Source: Planctomycetota bacterium
GTDB lineage: Bacteria; Planctomycetota; UBA8108
Length of the DNA: 14,235 nt
Reading direction: 5' to 3'
Assembly: GCA_002695115.1 (NCBI GenBank)
Contig: NZOA01000036.1
Span: 34,096 to 48,330 of the forward strand
Shown here: piece by piece, positions 8,077-14,235 of the stretch
Layout: the number at the start of each line of letters is the position of its first letter
Position numbering within the stretch: position 1 is the stretch's first letter
The notes under the pieces: model-generated
What the model was told of the DNA's origin: nothing
Seen by the model: the letters and a program-made list of their open reading frames with translations, nothing else
The model's database searches: none
Program-made: the position numbers and the translations under genes

Positions 8077-10646
8077 CGCTTCTCGATAAACTTGAGCGCC
8101 TGGAGAGCCTGCGTGTCTCCGGGGGAGAGCTCGAGAACCTCCTGGAAAGCATCCGCCGCTCGCTCCCAGTCCTTGAGCTTGATATAGAGACCTCCGAGAT
8201 TGCCATAGATGTTCAGGCTGGCTGCCTCGCTCCGGGCGCTTCCCCGCCCGGCTTCGAGATGGGTCTTCGCATCCTTGAAGCGCCCCAGCTTGAGCTCCAC
8301 CCCCCCGAGGGTTCCCAGGATGCTGGCATTGGCCGGTTGCAATTCGAGGCCGCGTCCGAGGTACTCGAGCGCCCTGTCGTATTCTTTCCTGAGCGCGAAA
8401 ATCTTGCCGAGATTATCGAGGGCCTCTACGCTGCCGGGATGGAGCTCCAGGACCTTCTCGTAGCAACTCCTGGCCCGGTCATAATCCCGCCGGTCATAGG
8501 CGAGATTGCCCAGCGAGCTCCACACGTCCGAGCGCGAAGACGCCATCCCTGCCGCGGCCTCGAAGAGGCGCTCCGCAAGACTCCTATGGCCTGATTCCCT
8601 CAAGACGATGGCAAAGTGCGAGACGATAAGCCCGGCGCCGAAGGCCCTGGAGATCTCACCCACGGCGCGCTCAAGCTCCGCCTTTCTCCCGAGCTTCTCC
8701 AGCGCGATGAGCACCGCCCTCCAGGCGACGAAATCGTGGGGATCGAGGAGGATGGCCTTGCGTAGCTCCGCGAGGCTCTCCTCGAGACGACCCTCGGCCA
8801 GGAGACTTGTCCCCCGGTTACGAAGAATCACGGAATTGGACGATTTTTCCACGGACCCGGACCTCTTGCCGGCAGGCTGGCCGGACCCCGCCACTGGGGC
8901 CTCTCCCTCCACAACCCGCAATTCTCCCTCGGCCGGCAATTCGGTAAGCAACTCCATGCGGCCAAGCGGCCAGCGGATCTCGAGCCTCTCGGGTCGCTCG
9001 ACACCGGGGAGGGCGAAGACCGTTCGCCGATCGCTTTGCGAGAGGTAGCTCAGCGAAGATTTGACGGTCATCCTTCTCTCCCGGATCACTCCCCCTGCGC
9101 TCGAGTACAGGGTCACCTCGGCTCCGATGCCATCCCTATTACTCTCGGTTCCTCGCAGGCTGATTCTCAGGAACCTGCCCTGCCCTGTGGAGTCATTGCG
9201 CAGGAGCATCGCCCCGCCCTGGTTCTCCGTGACGAGAAGATCCTGGTCCCCGTCGTCGTCGAAATCGGCATGCGCCAGCGCGCGGCCGATGATCCTGCGG
9301 TCCAGGACGCCGGGAAGATCACCACCTCCCTTCAACTCCTGGAAGGTCCCGCCGGAGAGTCCCTGGAATACCTGCAGGGGCTGGCGATAGCTGGCGCCGG
9401 AGATGCTCTCGACATCAAAGACATGTCCGTTCGCGGTAACGATGTCCTGCTCGCCGTCGAGGTCAAAATCACAGAAGGCCAATCCGAAGGTCACCCTCGG
9501 CATGCTCTCCCGGCCGACGCCAAGCCCGATGCTCCGCTCGATGAAATAATCCCGGTCCTCCTGCACGTGAATGGTCGTCGGCTCATCGGAAAAATTGCCG
9601 ATCCCCACGACCAGTCTTCCCACGCCTCGCTCCCCGGCCGGGCCGCCGGTAAAGGTCCAGGAGGTATCAATTCCCATCCCCGCCAGCGAAGCTCCTGCTC
9701 CATCCGTCGCGAAACCGGAGTCCACTCCGCGGTCGCTGAAGGTTCCATCCTGCCCGTTCAGGAGCAGAAAATTTGGCACCGAGTCGTTGGCAACGAGGAG
9801 ATCCGGCCAGCCGTCACGATTGTAGTCCTCGACCGCGACCCCCAGGGCCTTGCCCAGCAGCCTGTCGAGCCCCGCCCGCTTCGTCACCTCGGTGAAGCCA
9901 CCGCTCCCATCTCCCCTGAAGAGCTGGGGAGAGGTCGCCTTGAACATCGCCACAGGGCAGTATTTCTTCGAGGCTGTCCCGAAATCGCATTCGAGTCCGG
10001 ATTCGTATTCCGGCTTCCAGTCGACGTAATTGCCGACGAAGAGATCGAGCTTCCCATCCCGGTCGAAGTCAAAGAATGCCGCGGCGCAGACCCAGCCGCG
10101 CAGAGCCGCCAGGCCACTCGATTCGCTCGCCTCGGTGTAGCGTCCGCCTCCGTCATTAAGCAGAAACACCGACTCGTGCAGGCCGAAGATGAGAACATCC
10201 TGGTCCCCATCGTTGTCGACATCCGCCGCGCTGAAGCCCATGGCGTAGAATCCGCGGCTGAGACCCAGGCGCCCGCTCACGTCCTCAAACCCCCCATCTC
10301 CGCTGTTTCTATAGAGAGTCGGTCGAAGTGAGTCATCCGTCGGAGCCCCCAGGAGATTGCCGTTGATGAGCAGGAGGTCGAGCCGGCCGTCTCCATCATG
10401 GTCCAGCCAGCCGGCGCCCGGACCAAAGGTCTCAGGATTGAACATCCTCCCCCTGGCGCCGGATTCGTGCTGGAACGTGAGACCCGCGGCACTGGTGATA
10501 TCGGTAAACCGGATCTCTCCGGAGCCTGCATCGCGCGGCCCGTTCATCCACCGATTCAGAAAATTCACGGCGACCACGGCCGCGAGAATCGCCACCGCTG
10601 TTGTAAGGATTACGGGCCTGGCTTTCATCAGGAGGAAGGATATCAC
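8067..10646 (-). CDS. Membrane-anchored or exported FG-GAP/VCBS beta-propeller protein with UnbV/ASPIC domain and C-terminal TPRs
   Basis: A large extracytoplasmic repeat protein of unknown function (859 residues from this start). Numbering here is from the internal ATG at 10628. One hydrophobic helix (about residues 6-24) is followed by RW, which suits an uncleaved anchor or signal peptide. Six Ca-binding-like DxDxDG motifs mark FG-GAP/VCBS propeller repeats, starting at residues 76, 136, 187, 268, 387 and 455. A UnbV/ASPIC domain follows (about 486-575, including SYLSQSD and RLEIRWPLG). After a linker come at least five recognisable TPR units (about 600-630 and 701-838). CRTAC1-like proteins combine VCBS and UnbV; the TPR tail adds a protein-binding surface. 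Start: GTG at 10646 has GGGAG 4 nt upstream, whereas the ATG at 10628 has only pyrimidines before it. The open frame reaches 10805 but would then overlap the upstream region of the divergent gene. Confidence 0.85.
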   Translation of the reverse strand: MISFLLMKARPVILTTAVAILAAVVAVNFLNRWMNGPRDAGSGEIRFTDITSAAGLTFQHESGARGRMFNPETFGPGAGWLDHDGDGRLDLLLINGNLLGAPTDDSLRPTLYRNSGDGGFEDVSGRLGLSRGFYAMGFSAADVDNDGDQDVLIFGLHESVFLLNDGGGRYTEASESSGLAALRGWVCAAAFFDFDRDGKLDLFVGNYVDWKPEYESGLECDFGTASKKYCPVAMFKATSPQLFRGDGSGGFTEVTKRAGLDRLLGKALGVAVEDYNRDGWPDLLVANDSVPNFLLLNGQDGTFSDRGVDSGFATDGAGASLAGMGIDTSWTFTGGPAGERGVGRLVVGIGNFSDEPTTIHVQEDRDYFIERSIGLGVGRESMPRVTFGLAFCDFDLDGEQDIVTANGHVFDVESISGASYRQPLQVFQGLSGGTFQELKGGGDLPGVLDRRIIGRALAHADFDDDGDQDLLVTENQGGAMLLRNDSTGQGRFLRISLRGTESNRDGIGAEVTLYSSAGGVIRERRMTVKSSLSYLSQSDRRTVFALPGVERPERLEIRWPLGRMELLTELPAEGELRVVEGEAPVAGSGQPAGKRSGSVEKSSNSVILRNRGTSLLAEGRLEESLAELRKAILLDPHDFVAWRAVLIALEKLGRKAELERAVGEISRAFGAGLIVSHFAIVLRESGHRSLAERLFEAAAGMASSRSDVWSSLGNLAYDRRDYDRARSCYEKVLELHPGSVEALDNLGKIFALRKEYDRALEYLGRGLELQPANASILGTLGGVELKLGRFKDAKTHLEAGRGSARSEAASLNIYGNLGGLYIKLKDWERAADAFQEVLELSPGDTQALQALKFIEKRRN

Positions 10647-10774
10647 GAATCTCCCGTCGCCTGCTTTAATCCATCCCGGACGCCCACCCCGCGCCCAGTC
10701 CGAACCTCGGCTTACCTCTTTTCTTTCAGCGCGTGAAATGGCACCCTCTCCATGCGGAGAAAAAATCGCCCCCT

Positions 10775-10779
10775 GGAGG
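10775..10779 (+). promoter_or_regulatory. Ribosome binding site fixing the GTG start at 10787
   Basis: GGAGG, 7 nt before GTG 10787, is the best Shine-Dalgarno in the window. It decides in favour of this start over the in-frame ATG at 10733, which would put a charged, Pro-rich leader ahead of the signal peptide. The 140-bp divergent spacer 10647-10786 holds no convincing promoter on either strand by eye. Confidence 0.7.
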
Positions 10780-10786
10780 ACACCCG

Positions 10787-12019
10787 GTGACAAGAGCGCT
10801 CTCATTCATGGTCGCGGCAGCCTGCCTGGCGCCCTGCTTACAGATCCGGGCCGACAACTGGCCCGCCTGGCGCGGCCCGACAGGGCAGGGGATCTGCGAA
10901 GAGACCGAGCTGCCGCTCGAATGGAGCGCCTCGAAAAACGTCCGGTGGAAGCTCCCGCTTCCCGCTCCAGGCAACTCCACGCCCATCGCCTGGGGAAAAC
11001 AGATCTTCCTGACCCAGGCCACCAAGAGTGGAGCCGAGCGCTGGACCTGGTGCGTCAACCGCGACGATGGCAAGATCGCCTGGAAGAAAAAAGTCGCCTA
11101 CGCCGGCAGCGAGCCGACCCATGCGACGAACCCCTATTGCTCCGCCTCTCCCGTTACCGATGGAGAGCGCGTGATCGTTTCTCACGGATCGGCGGGCCTG
11201 TTCTGTTACGACCTCTCGGGCAAGGAGACCTGGCGCCGGGATCTCGGCGAGTTCCGCCACATCTGGGGCAACGCCAACTCGCCGGTAATCTACGGCGACT
11301 CCTGCATCATCAACTGCGGCCCCGGGGTCCGCACCCACCTCCTCTGCCTTGATAAGAAAACCGGCAAGGAGACCTGGAAGATCCCCATCCCGGGAGGGCA
11401 CGAGGGAACCGGGGGCAGAGAGAGCTGGACCGGCTCCTGGAGCACCCCGCTCGTCCTCGACAAGAAGCTGCTGGTCAGCTATCCGGGCCGCCTCATCGCC
11501 TTCGAGGCCACGAGCGGCAGAGAGCTCTGGAGCTGCTCCGGGCTCGGCAAGCTCGTCTATACCTCACCGCTGGCCCGCGAGGGCGTCGCCGTCTCGATGT
11601 CCGGCTTCATGGGACCGCCGCTGGCCGTTCGCCTCGGCGGCAAAGGGGAGGTGACCGAGAGCCGCCGCCTCTGGCGCCAGGAACGCTCCCAGCAGAGGAT
11701 TGGATCCGGGGTCATCCACCAGGGGCACATCTACATCCACAACGATCCCGGAGTGCTCGAATGCATCAAGCTGAAGACCGGCGAGACCGTTTGGAAAAAC
11801 AGGCTCGCTGGAAAATCCTGGAGCTCCGTGGTGCTCTCCGGGGACCGCCTCTACACGGCAGATGATGGGGGCAGCTGTTTCGTGGTACAGGCATCCCCCA
11901 GCTTCAAGGTGCTGGCGAGAAACGAGCTCGGCGAGCGGATCCGGGCCTCGATCGCCGTCTCCGATGGCGCCCTCTTTATCAGGTCCTACAAGCACCTGTG
12001 GTGCATCTCAAAACCCTGA
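10787..12019 (+). CDS. Secreted PQQ-like (WD-type) beta-propeller repeat protein
   Basis: A 410-residue exported beta-propeller of unknown function. From the GTG start the protein opens with Thr-Arg, a hydrophobic core (about residues 5-18) and a likely signal-peptidase site after QIRA. The Cys at LAPC is preceded by Pro, which is a poor lipobox. The mature protein begins DNWPAWRGPTGQG, a hallmark of the 'outer-membrane assembly/PQQ-like' repeat proteins abundant in Planctomycetota and Verrucomicrobiota. At least five blade signatures of the form G-K/R/E-x-x-W are visible: DGKIAWKKKV, SGKETWRRDL, TGKETWKIPI, SGRELWSCSG and TGETVWKNRL. It lacks the length (about 600 residues) and the active-site layout of a PQQ-dependent alcohol dehydrogenase, so I do not call it an enzyme. 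mfnD follows after 31 bp on the same strand, so the two may share a transcript, but functional linkage to one-carbon metabolism is unproven. It is divergent from the UnbV protein gene. Confidence 0.85.
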   Translation: MTRALSFMVAAACLAPCLQIRADNWPAWRGPTGQGICEETELPLEWSASKNVRWKLPLPAPGNSTPIAWGKQIFLTQATKSGAERWTWCVNRDDGKIAWKKKVAYAGSEPTHATNPYCSASPVTDGERVIVSHGSAGLFCYDLSGKETWRRDLGEFRHIWGNANSPVIYGDSCIINCGPGVRTHLLCLDKKTGKETWKIPIPGGHEGTGGRESWTGSWSTPLVLDKKLLVSYPGRLIAFEATSGRELWSCSGLGKLVYTSPLAREGVAVSMSGFMGPPLAVRLGGKGEVTESRRLWRQERSQQRIGSGVIHQGHIYIHNDPGVLECIKLKTGETVWKNRLAGKSWSSVVLSGDRLYTADDGGSCFVVQASPSFKVLARNELGERIRASIAVSDGALFIRSYKHLWCISKP

Positions 12020-12050
12020 ACCCCGTCCCACAAAGAAACTGAGAAATCCC

Positions 12051-13088
12051 ATGGCCCGGCGCATCTTCATCTACGAGGACACCTGCGGCGGTGGCTGTGA
12101 AGATCACCTGCCCGCGCTGCTGCGCCGTGAGGGAATGGCGATGCTCAGAGCGCTTGCCGAGGATTTCGCCTCGCTCAAAAACGTGGAGGTCGTCACTACC
12201 CTCGATGAACGAATCGATCCCGGCAACCTACCGCTCGAGCCCCTGGAGATCGGCTCCCCGGCGGAGCTCGCCTCAACATTTGACGTCCTTGCGGCGGAAT
12301 GCGACCTCAGCCTCATCGTGGCACCCGAGCTCGGAGGACGGCTCACGAAGCTGTCCCGCAGGGTCGTCCACGTCGGCGGAAAGCTACACGGCGGAGACAT
12401 CGACCTGGTCGAGACCGCCTCCGACAAGCTTCTCCTCTACAGGCACCTCGCTGAAACGGGAATTCCCGCGCTGCCCTGCAGAAAGGTCGAGCCCGGACGG
12501 CGCTCCCGGGCTGCCATCGTCCAGAAGCCCCGCTTCGGCGCCGGCTCCCTCGAAATAGCGACCCTTGCCCCCGGCCGCCCGGAACGCGACGGCCAGGCTG
12601 AGATGATCGTCACCCCCCTCCTCGAGGGCCGGGCCGCGAGCGTTCTCTGCATCGCCGGAACCGGGGTCATCATTCCCCTCGAGCCGTGCCGGCAGCGGCT
12701 ATCGGAGGACGGAACCTTCCGCTATCTCGGGGGCAGCGTCCCGCTCGACGAATCGAACCTAGGCGAGCGCGCCCACGCCCTGAGCGTTGCCGCCGTCGGC
12801 AGCTTTCCAGACCCCCGGGGGTTCATTGGAGTCGACCTGGTCCTCGGCGAGACCGAAAAAGATGACCGGGTCGTCGAGATCAACCCGCGCCCGACGACCT
12901 CCTATTGCGCCCTGCGGCGGCGAAGCACCGTCAACCTCGCCGGGCTGAGCCTCGAGCTGCTTGCCGGCCGCAAGCCCCCGCCGCCCTCCTGGCCCGCTCA
13001 CCCGGAAAGCTACGACAGCGAAGGAAATGCGGAAGAAATAAATGAATCCCCGATGAATCCCGCGGCCACCGTGGAGACCGTGTCTTGA
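12051..13088 (+). CDS. mfnD: ATP-grasp ligase of methanofuran biosynthesis (tyramine/tyrosine-glutamate ligase type)
   Basis: Predicted to join glutamate to tyramine (archaeal MfnD), or to tyrosine as in bacterial methylofuran, using ATP. This is the step before MfnF adds the furan unit. Seen: the N-terminal family block IFIYEDTCGGGCEDHLPALL (residues 5-24) and LRREGMAMLRALAEDF; ATP-grasp elements DKLLLYRHLAETGIP (125-139) and VQKPRFGAGS (157-166); metal/ATP-binding segments GFIGVDLVLGE (257-267) and VVEINPRPTTSY (274-285). The length is 345 residues. The tail from about 308 is Pro-rich then acidic and looks unstructured; its coding sequence carries the Shine-Dalgarno for mfnF. The frame is open upstream to 11862, but that part lies over the PQQ-like gene in another frame, so the ATG at 12051 is chosen; its Shine-Dalgarno is weak. 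The assignment rests on motif memory plus the adjacent mfnF. The general ATP-grasp fold is certain; the exact substrate is inferred. Confidence 0.82.
   Translation: MARRIFIYEDTCGGGCEDHLPALLRREGMAMLRALAEDFASLKNVEVVTTLDERIDPGNLPLEPLEIGSPAELASTFDVLAAECDLSLIVAPELGGRLTKLSRRVVHVGGKLHGGDIDLVETASDKLLLYRHLAETGIPALPCRKVEPGRRSRAAIVQKPRFGAGSLEIATLAPGRPERDGQAEMIVTPLLEGRAASVLCIAGTGVIIPLEPCRQRLSEDGTFRYLGGSVPLDESNLGERAHALSVAAVGSFPDPRGFIGVDLVLGETEKDDRVVEINPRPTTSYCALRRRSTVNLAGLSLELLAGRKPPPPSWPAHPESYDSEGNAEEINESPMNPAATVETVS
13073..13088 (+). promoter_or_regulatory. Internal ribosome binding site and TTGA stop/start overlap coupling mfnD to mfnF
   Basis: GGAG (13073-13076) lies inside the end of mfnD, 8 nt before TTG 13085. 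The four bases TTGA contain both the mfnF start (TTG) and the mfnD stop (TGA). This fixes the mfnF start and implies translational coupling. The next in-frame start-like codon would remove the N-terminal phosphate-binding motif. Confidence 0.75.
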
Positions 13089-14083
13089 GTGCCGCCGGGC
13101 TCGACATAGGAGGCGCGAACCTCAAGGGGGCTCGCGACGATGGGCTGGTCGTGACGAAGCCGTTCGCCCTCTGGCATGATCCAGCCGGCCTGGCGCGGGC
13201 TCTCAGCGAGCTGCTCGAGGCGCTTGCTCCATTCGACCGGCTCGCGGCCACCATGACCGGGGAGCTCTGTGATTGCTATGGCGGCAAGGAGGAGGGCGTA
13301 CTCCACATCCTCGCCGCTGTCGAAGAGGCGGCCGAGGCACCCCCGCAGGTGTGGCTCCTCGACGATGGACTCGCCACCCTGGAGAGGGCCCGCTCAGAGC
13401 CCCTGCGGGCCGCGGCGGCCAACTGGCAGGCGCTGGCGGCCTGGGCAGCGGGTCTCGAGGGAAACGAAGACTCCCTGCTCATCGACATCGGCTCCACGAC
13501 AACAGACATCATCCGGCTTGAGACCGGGGCGCCAGGCCCCGGGGGGCTCACCGATAGCGAACGTCTTCAGAGCGGGGAGCTGGTCTACACGGGGGTTCGG
13601 CGCACCCCCATCTGCGCCCTCCTCGAGGAGGCCGATCTCGGGGGGCAAGCCTGTCCGCTGGCCGCCGAGCACTTCTCCACCACCCTCGATGCCTGGCTCC
13701 TGCTTGAAGAAATCCCCGAAACTCCCGCCTGTGTGGACACGGCCGATGGGCGGCCCGCCACCCGCCCCATGGCGCACGACCGGCTCGCCCGCATGCTCTG
13801 TCTCGACCCAGGAGAGCTCGAGAACGAAGCCGCGCTCTCCCTGGCAAGGCAGGTCGCCCGCGCGCAGGAGCACAAGATCTGCCGGGCGATCGGTCGGCTC
13901 ATCGAGCCGGGGAAACCCGCCGGAGCCTTCATCTCGGGCGAGGGAGAATTTCTCGCCCTGCGAGCGCTGCGCTCCCTGGGGCTGGAGGACGAGCGGACCA
14001 CCTCGATGAGCCGGCTCTACGACCCGGCTGTATCCGGGGCCGCCTGCGCCTTCGCCCTGGCCCGCCTCGCGTCGGAATCCTGA
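13085..14083 (+). CDS. mfnF: Methanofuran biosynthesis enzyme MfnF (H4MPT-linked C1 transfer pathway protein, hydantoinase/oxoprolinase-like fold)
   Basis: In archaea MfnF condenses the aminomethylfuran diphosphate with gamma-glutamyltyramine, forming the core of methanofuran, the formyl carrier of the H4MPT pathway. The 332-residue protein shows the family's ASKHA-type motifs: GLDIGGANLKGA at the N-terminus (residues 5-16), MTGELCDCYGGKEEGV (57-72) and LLIDIGSTTTDIIRL (131-145), then YTGVRRTPICAL (168-179). Near the C-terminus lies a Gly-rich FISGEGEF segment. Databases often label such proteins hydantoinase/oxoprolinase, which is misleading. The start is TTG at 13085, overlapping the mfnD stop. 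The gene is convergent with the methylene-H4MPT dehydrogenase at 14092, which uses the same pathway. Bacterial homologues occur in methylotrophs and Planctomycetota. Identity as this family is very likely; the precise bacterial substrate (tyramine versus tyrosine branch) is inferred. Confidence 0.9.
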   Translation: MSAAGLDIGGANLKGARDDGLVVTKPFALWHDPAGLARALSELLEALAPFDRLAATMTGELCDCYGGKEEGVLHILAAVEEAAEAPPQVWLLDDGLATLERARSEPLRAAAANWQALAAWAAGLEGNEDSLLIDIGSTTTDIIRLETGAPGPGGLTDSERLQSGELVYTGVRRTPICALLEEADLGGQACPLAAEHFSTTLDAWLLLEEIPETPACVDTADGRPATRPMAHDRLARMLCLDPGELENEAALSLARQVARAQEHKICRAIGRLIEPGKPAGAFISGEGEFLALRALRSLGLEDERTTSMSRLYDPAVSGAACAFALARLASES

Positions 14084-14095
14084 GATGAAGCTCAG
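14080..14095. repeat. Short hairpin spanning the convergent stops of mfnF and the mtd gene
   Basis: CTGAG (14080-14084) and CTCAG (14091-14095) are inverted repeats around a 6-nt loop and include both TGA stops. Two facing TGA stops produce part of this symmetry automatically. There is no T-run, so terminator activity is doubtful. Confidence 0.2.
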
Positions 14096-14235
14096 AAGCT
14101 CCTGCCGACCGCCAGCATCTCGTCGGCATCGAGCACCCGGTCGTTCGAATCGAACAGGCTCGACACGCAGGAGCGGTGGATCTTCATCTTGATCCCGCCG
14201 ACGCCGATCGCGCCGTAGCAGATCACTCCATCGAG
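14092..14235 (-). CDS. NAD(P)-dependent methylene-tetrahydromethanopterin dehydrogenase (MtdB/MtdC type), C-terminal fragment
   Basis: Only the last 47 residues are in the window; the rest lies beyond 14235. The enzyme oxidises methylene-H4MPT to methenyl-H4MPT in formaldehyde oxidation. Translated by hand, the fragment reads YGAIGVGGIKMKIHR, then SSLFDSNDRVLDADE, then a TGA stop at 14092-14094. This lines up with the C-terminus of Methylobacterium MtdB as I remember it (FGALGIGGLKLKLHR, then AKLFESSEGVFDAEE). MtdB and MtdC cannot be separated from this fragment, so no symbol is given. Placement against mfnD-mfnF, convergent with 8 bp between stops, supports the call. Confidence 0.75.
   Translation of the reverse strand, partial: LDGVICYGAIGVGGIKMKIHRSCVSSLFDSNDRVLDADEMLAVGRSF

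Noticed and set aside
9036..10331. Long plus-strand open frame (431 codons) over the UnbV/TPR gene
   Set aside because: Antisense shadow. The minus strand carries regular DxDxDG repeats and a UnbV domain.
10647..10805. N-terminal extension of the UnbV/TPR protein from ATG 10805
   Set aside because: It would overlap the ribosome binding site and start of the divergent gene and place about 50 charged residues before the signal anchor.
10787..12019. PQQ-dependent methanol/alcohol dehydrogenase next to C1 genes
   Set aside because: Tempting in this context, but the protein is only about 410 residues and lacks the catalytic Asp, the disulfide-ring region and the full eight-blade layout expected; only the structural repeat is shared.
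11862..12050. N-terminal extension of mfnD from ATG 11862
   Set aside because: This segment lies over the 3' end of the PQQ-like gene in another frame and is Ser/Pro/Arg-rich; family homology begins at 12051.
13085..14083. Hydantoinase or 5-oxoprolinase
   Set aside because: The length and the GGANLKGA, TGELCDC and GSTTTDII motifs are those of the MfnF family, and the neighbours are H4MPT-pathway genes.
1..14235. CRISPR arrays, tRNA or rRNA genes, insertion sequences, phage genes, a defence system
   Set aside because: No regular spaced repeats, transposase or integrase motifs, or cloverleaf-like segments were seen, and every gene is accounted for by other functions.

Overview
This GC-rich bacterial window is tightly packed. 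It holds nine genes: seven complete, and two cut by the window edges. No RNA genes, insertion sequences or CRISPR arrays were seen. The best lineage clue is the right-hand end, where enzymes of tetrahydromethanopterin (H4MPT)/methanofuran-linked one-carbon metabolism occur in a bacterial context. Two secreted or anchored beta-propeller proteins (an ASPIC/UnbV-VCBS-TPR protein and an 'NWPAWRGP' PQQ-like repeat protein) and a Gfo/Idh/MocA oxidoreductase add to this. The mix suits Planctomycetota or a related uncultured lineage, but that is inference, not proof.

Layout. (1) Positions 1-1187, minus: dinB (DNA polymerase IV), with only the extreme C-terminus missing, behind a plausible sigma70-type promoter. 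(2) 1388-2584, plus: a Gfo/Idh/MocA NAD(P)-dependent oxidoreductase of unknown substrate. (3) 2660-8042, plus: a translation block made of an EttA-like ABC-F ATPase, pheS and pheT. (4) 8067-10646, minus: a large membrane-anchored or exported FG-GAP/VCBS + UnbV/ASPIC + TPR protein, convergent with pheT. (5) 10787-14083, plus: a PQQ-like beta-propeller protein, then mfnD (ATP-grasp ligase) and mfnF, the last two overlapping by 4 bp. (6) 14092-14235, minus: the C-terminal 47 residues of a methylene-H4MPT dehydrogenase (MtdB/MtdC type), convergent with mfnF with 8 bp between the stops.

How the genes work together. PheS and PheT form the heterotetrameric phenylalanyl-tRNA synthetase, and the EttA-like factor acts on the ribosome, so this run is housekeeping translation. 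MfnD and MfnF build the methanofuran-type carrier. MtdB/MtdC oxidises methylene-H4MPT upstream of the methanofuran-dependent formyltransferase/hydrolase step, so the right end is probably the edge of a formaldehyde oxidation/detoxification gene cluster. The two beta-propeller proteins are divergently transcribed and have no demonstrated link to that pathway.

Several start codons were moved from the longest open frame on the basis of Shine-Dalgarno sequences and family alignment: dinB GTG 1187, pheS ATG 4471, the UnbV protein GTG 10646, the PQQ-like protein GTG 10787, mfnD ATG 12051 and mfnF TTG 13085.
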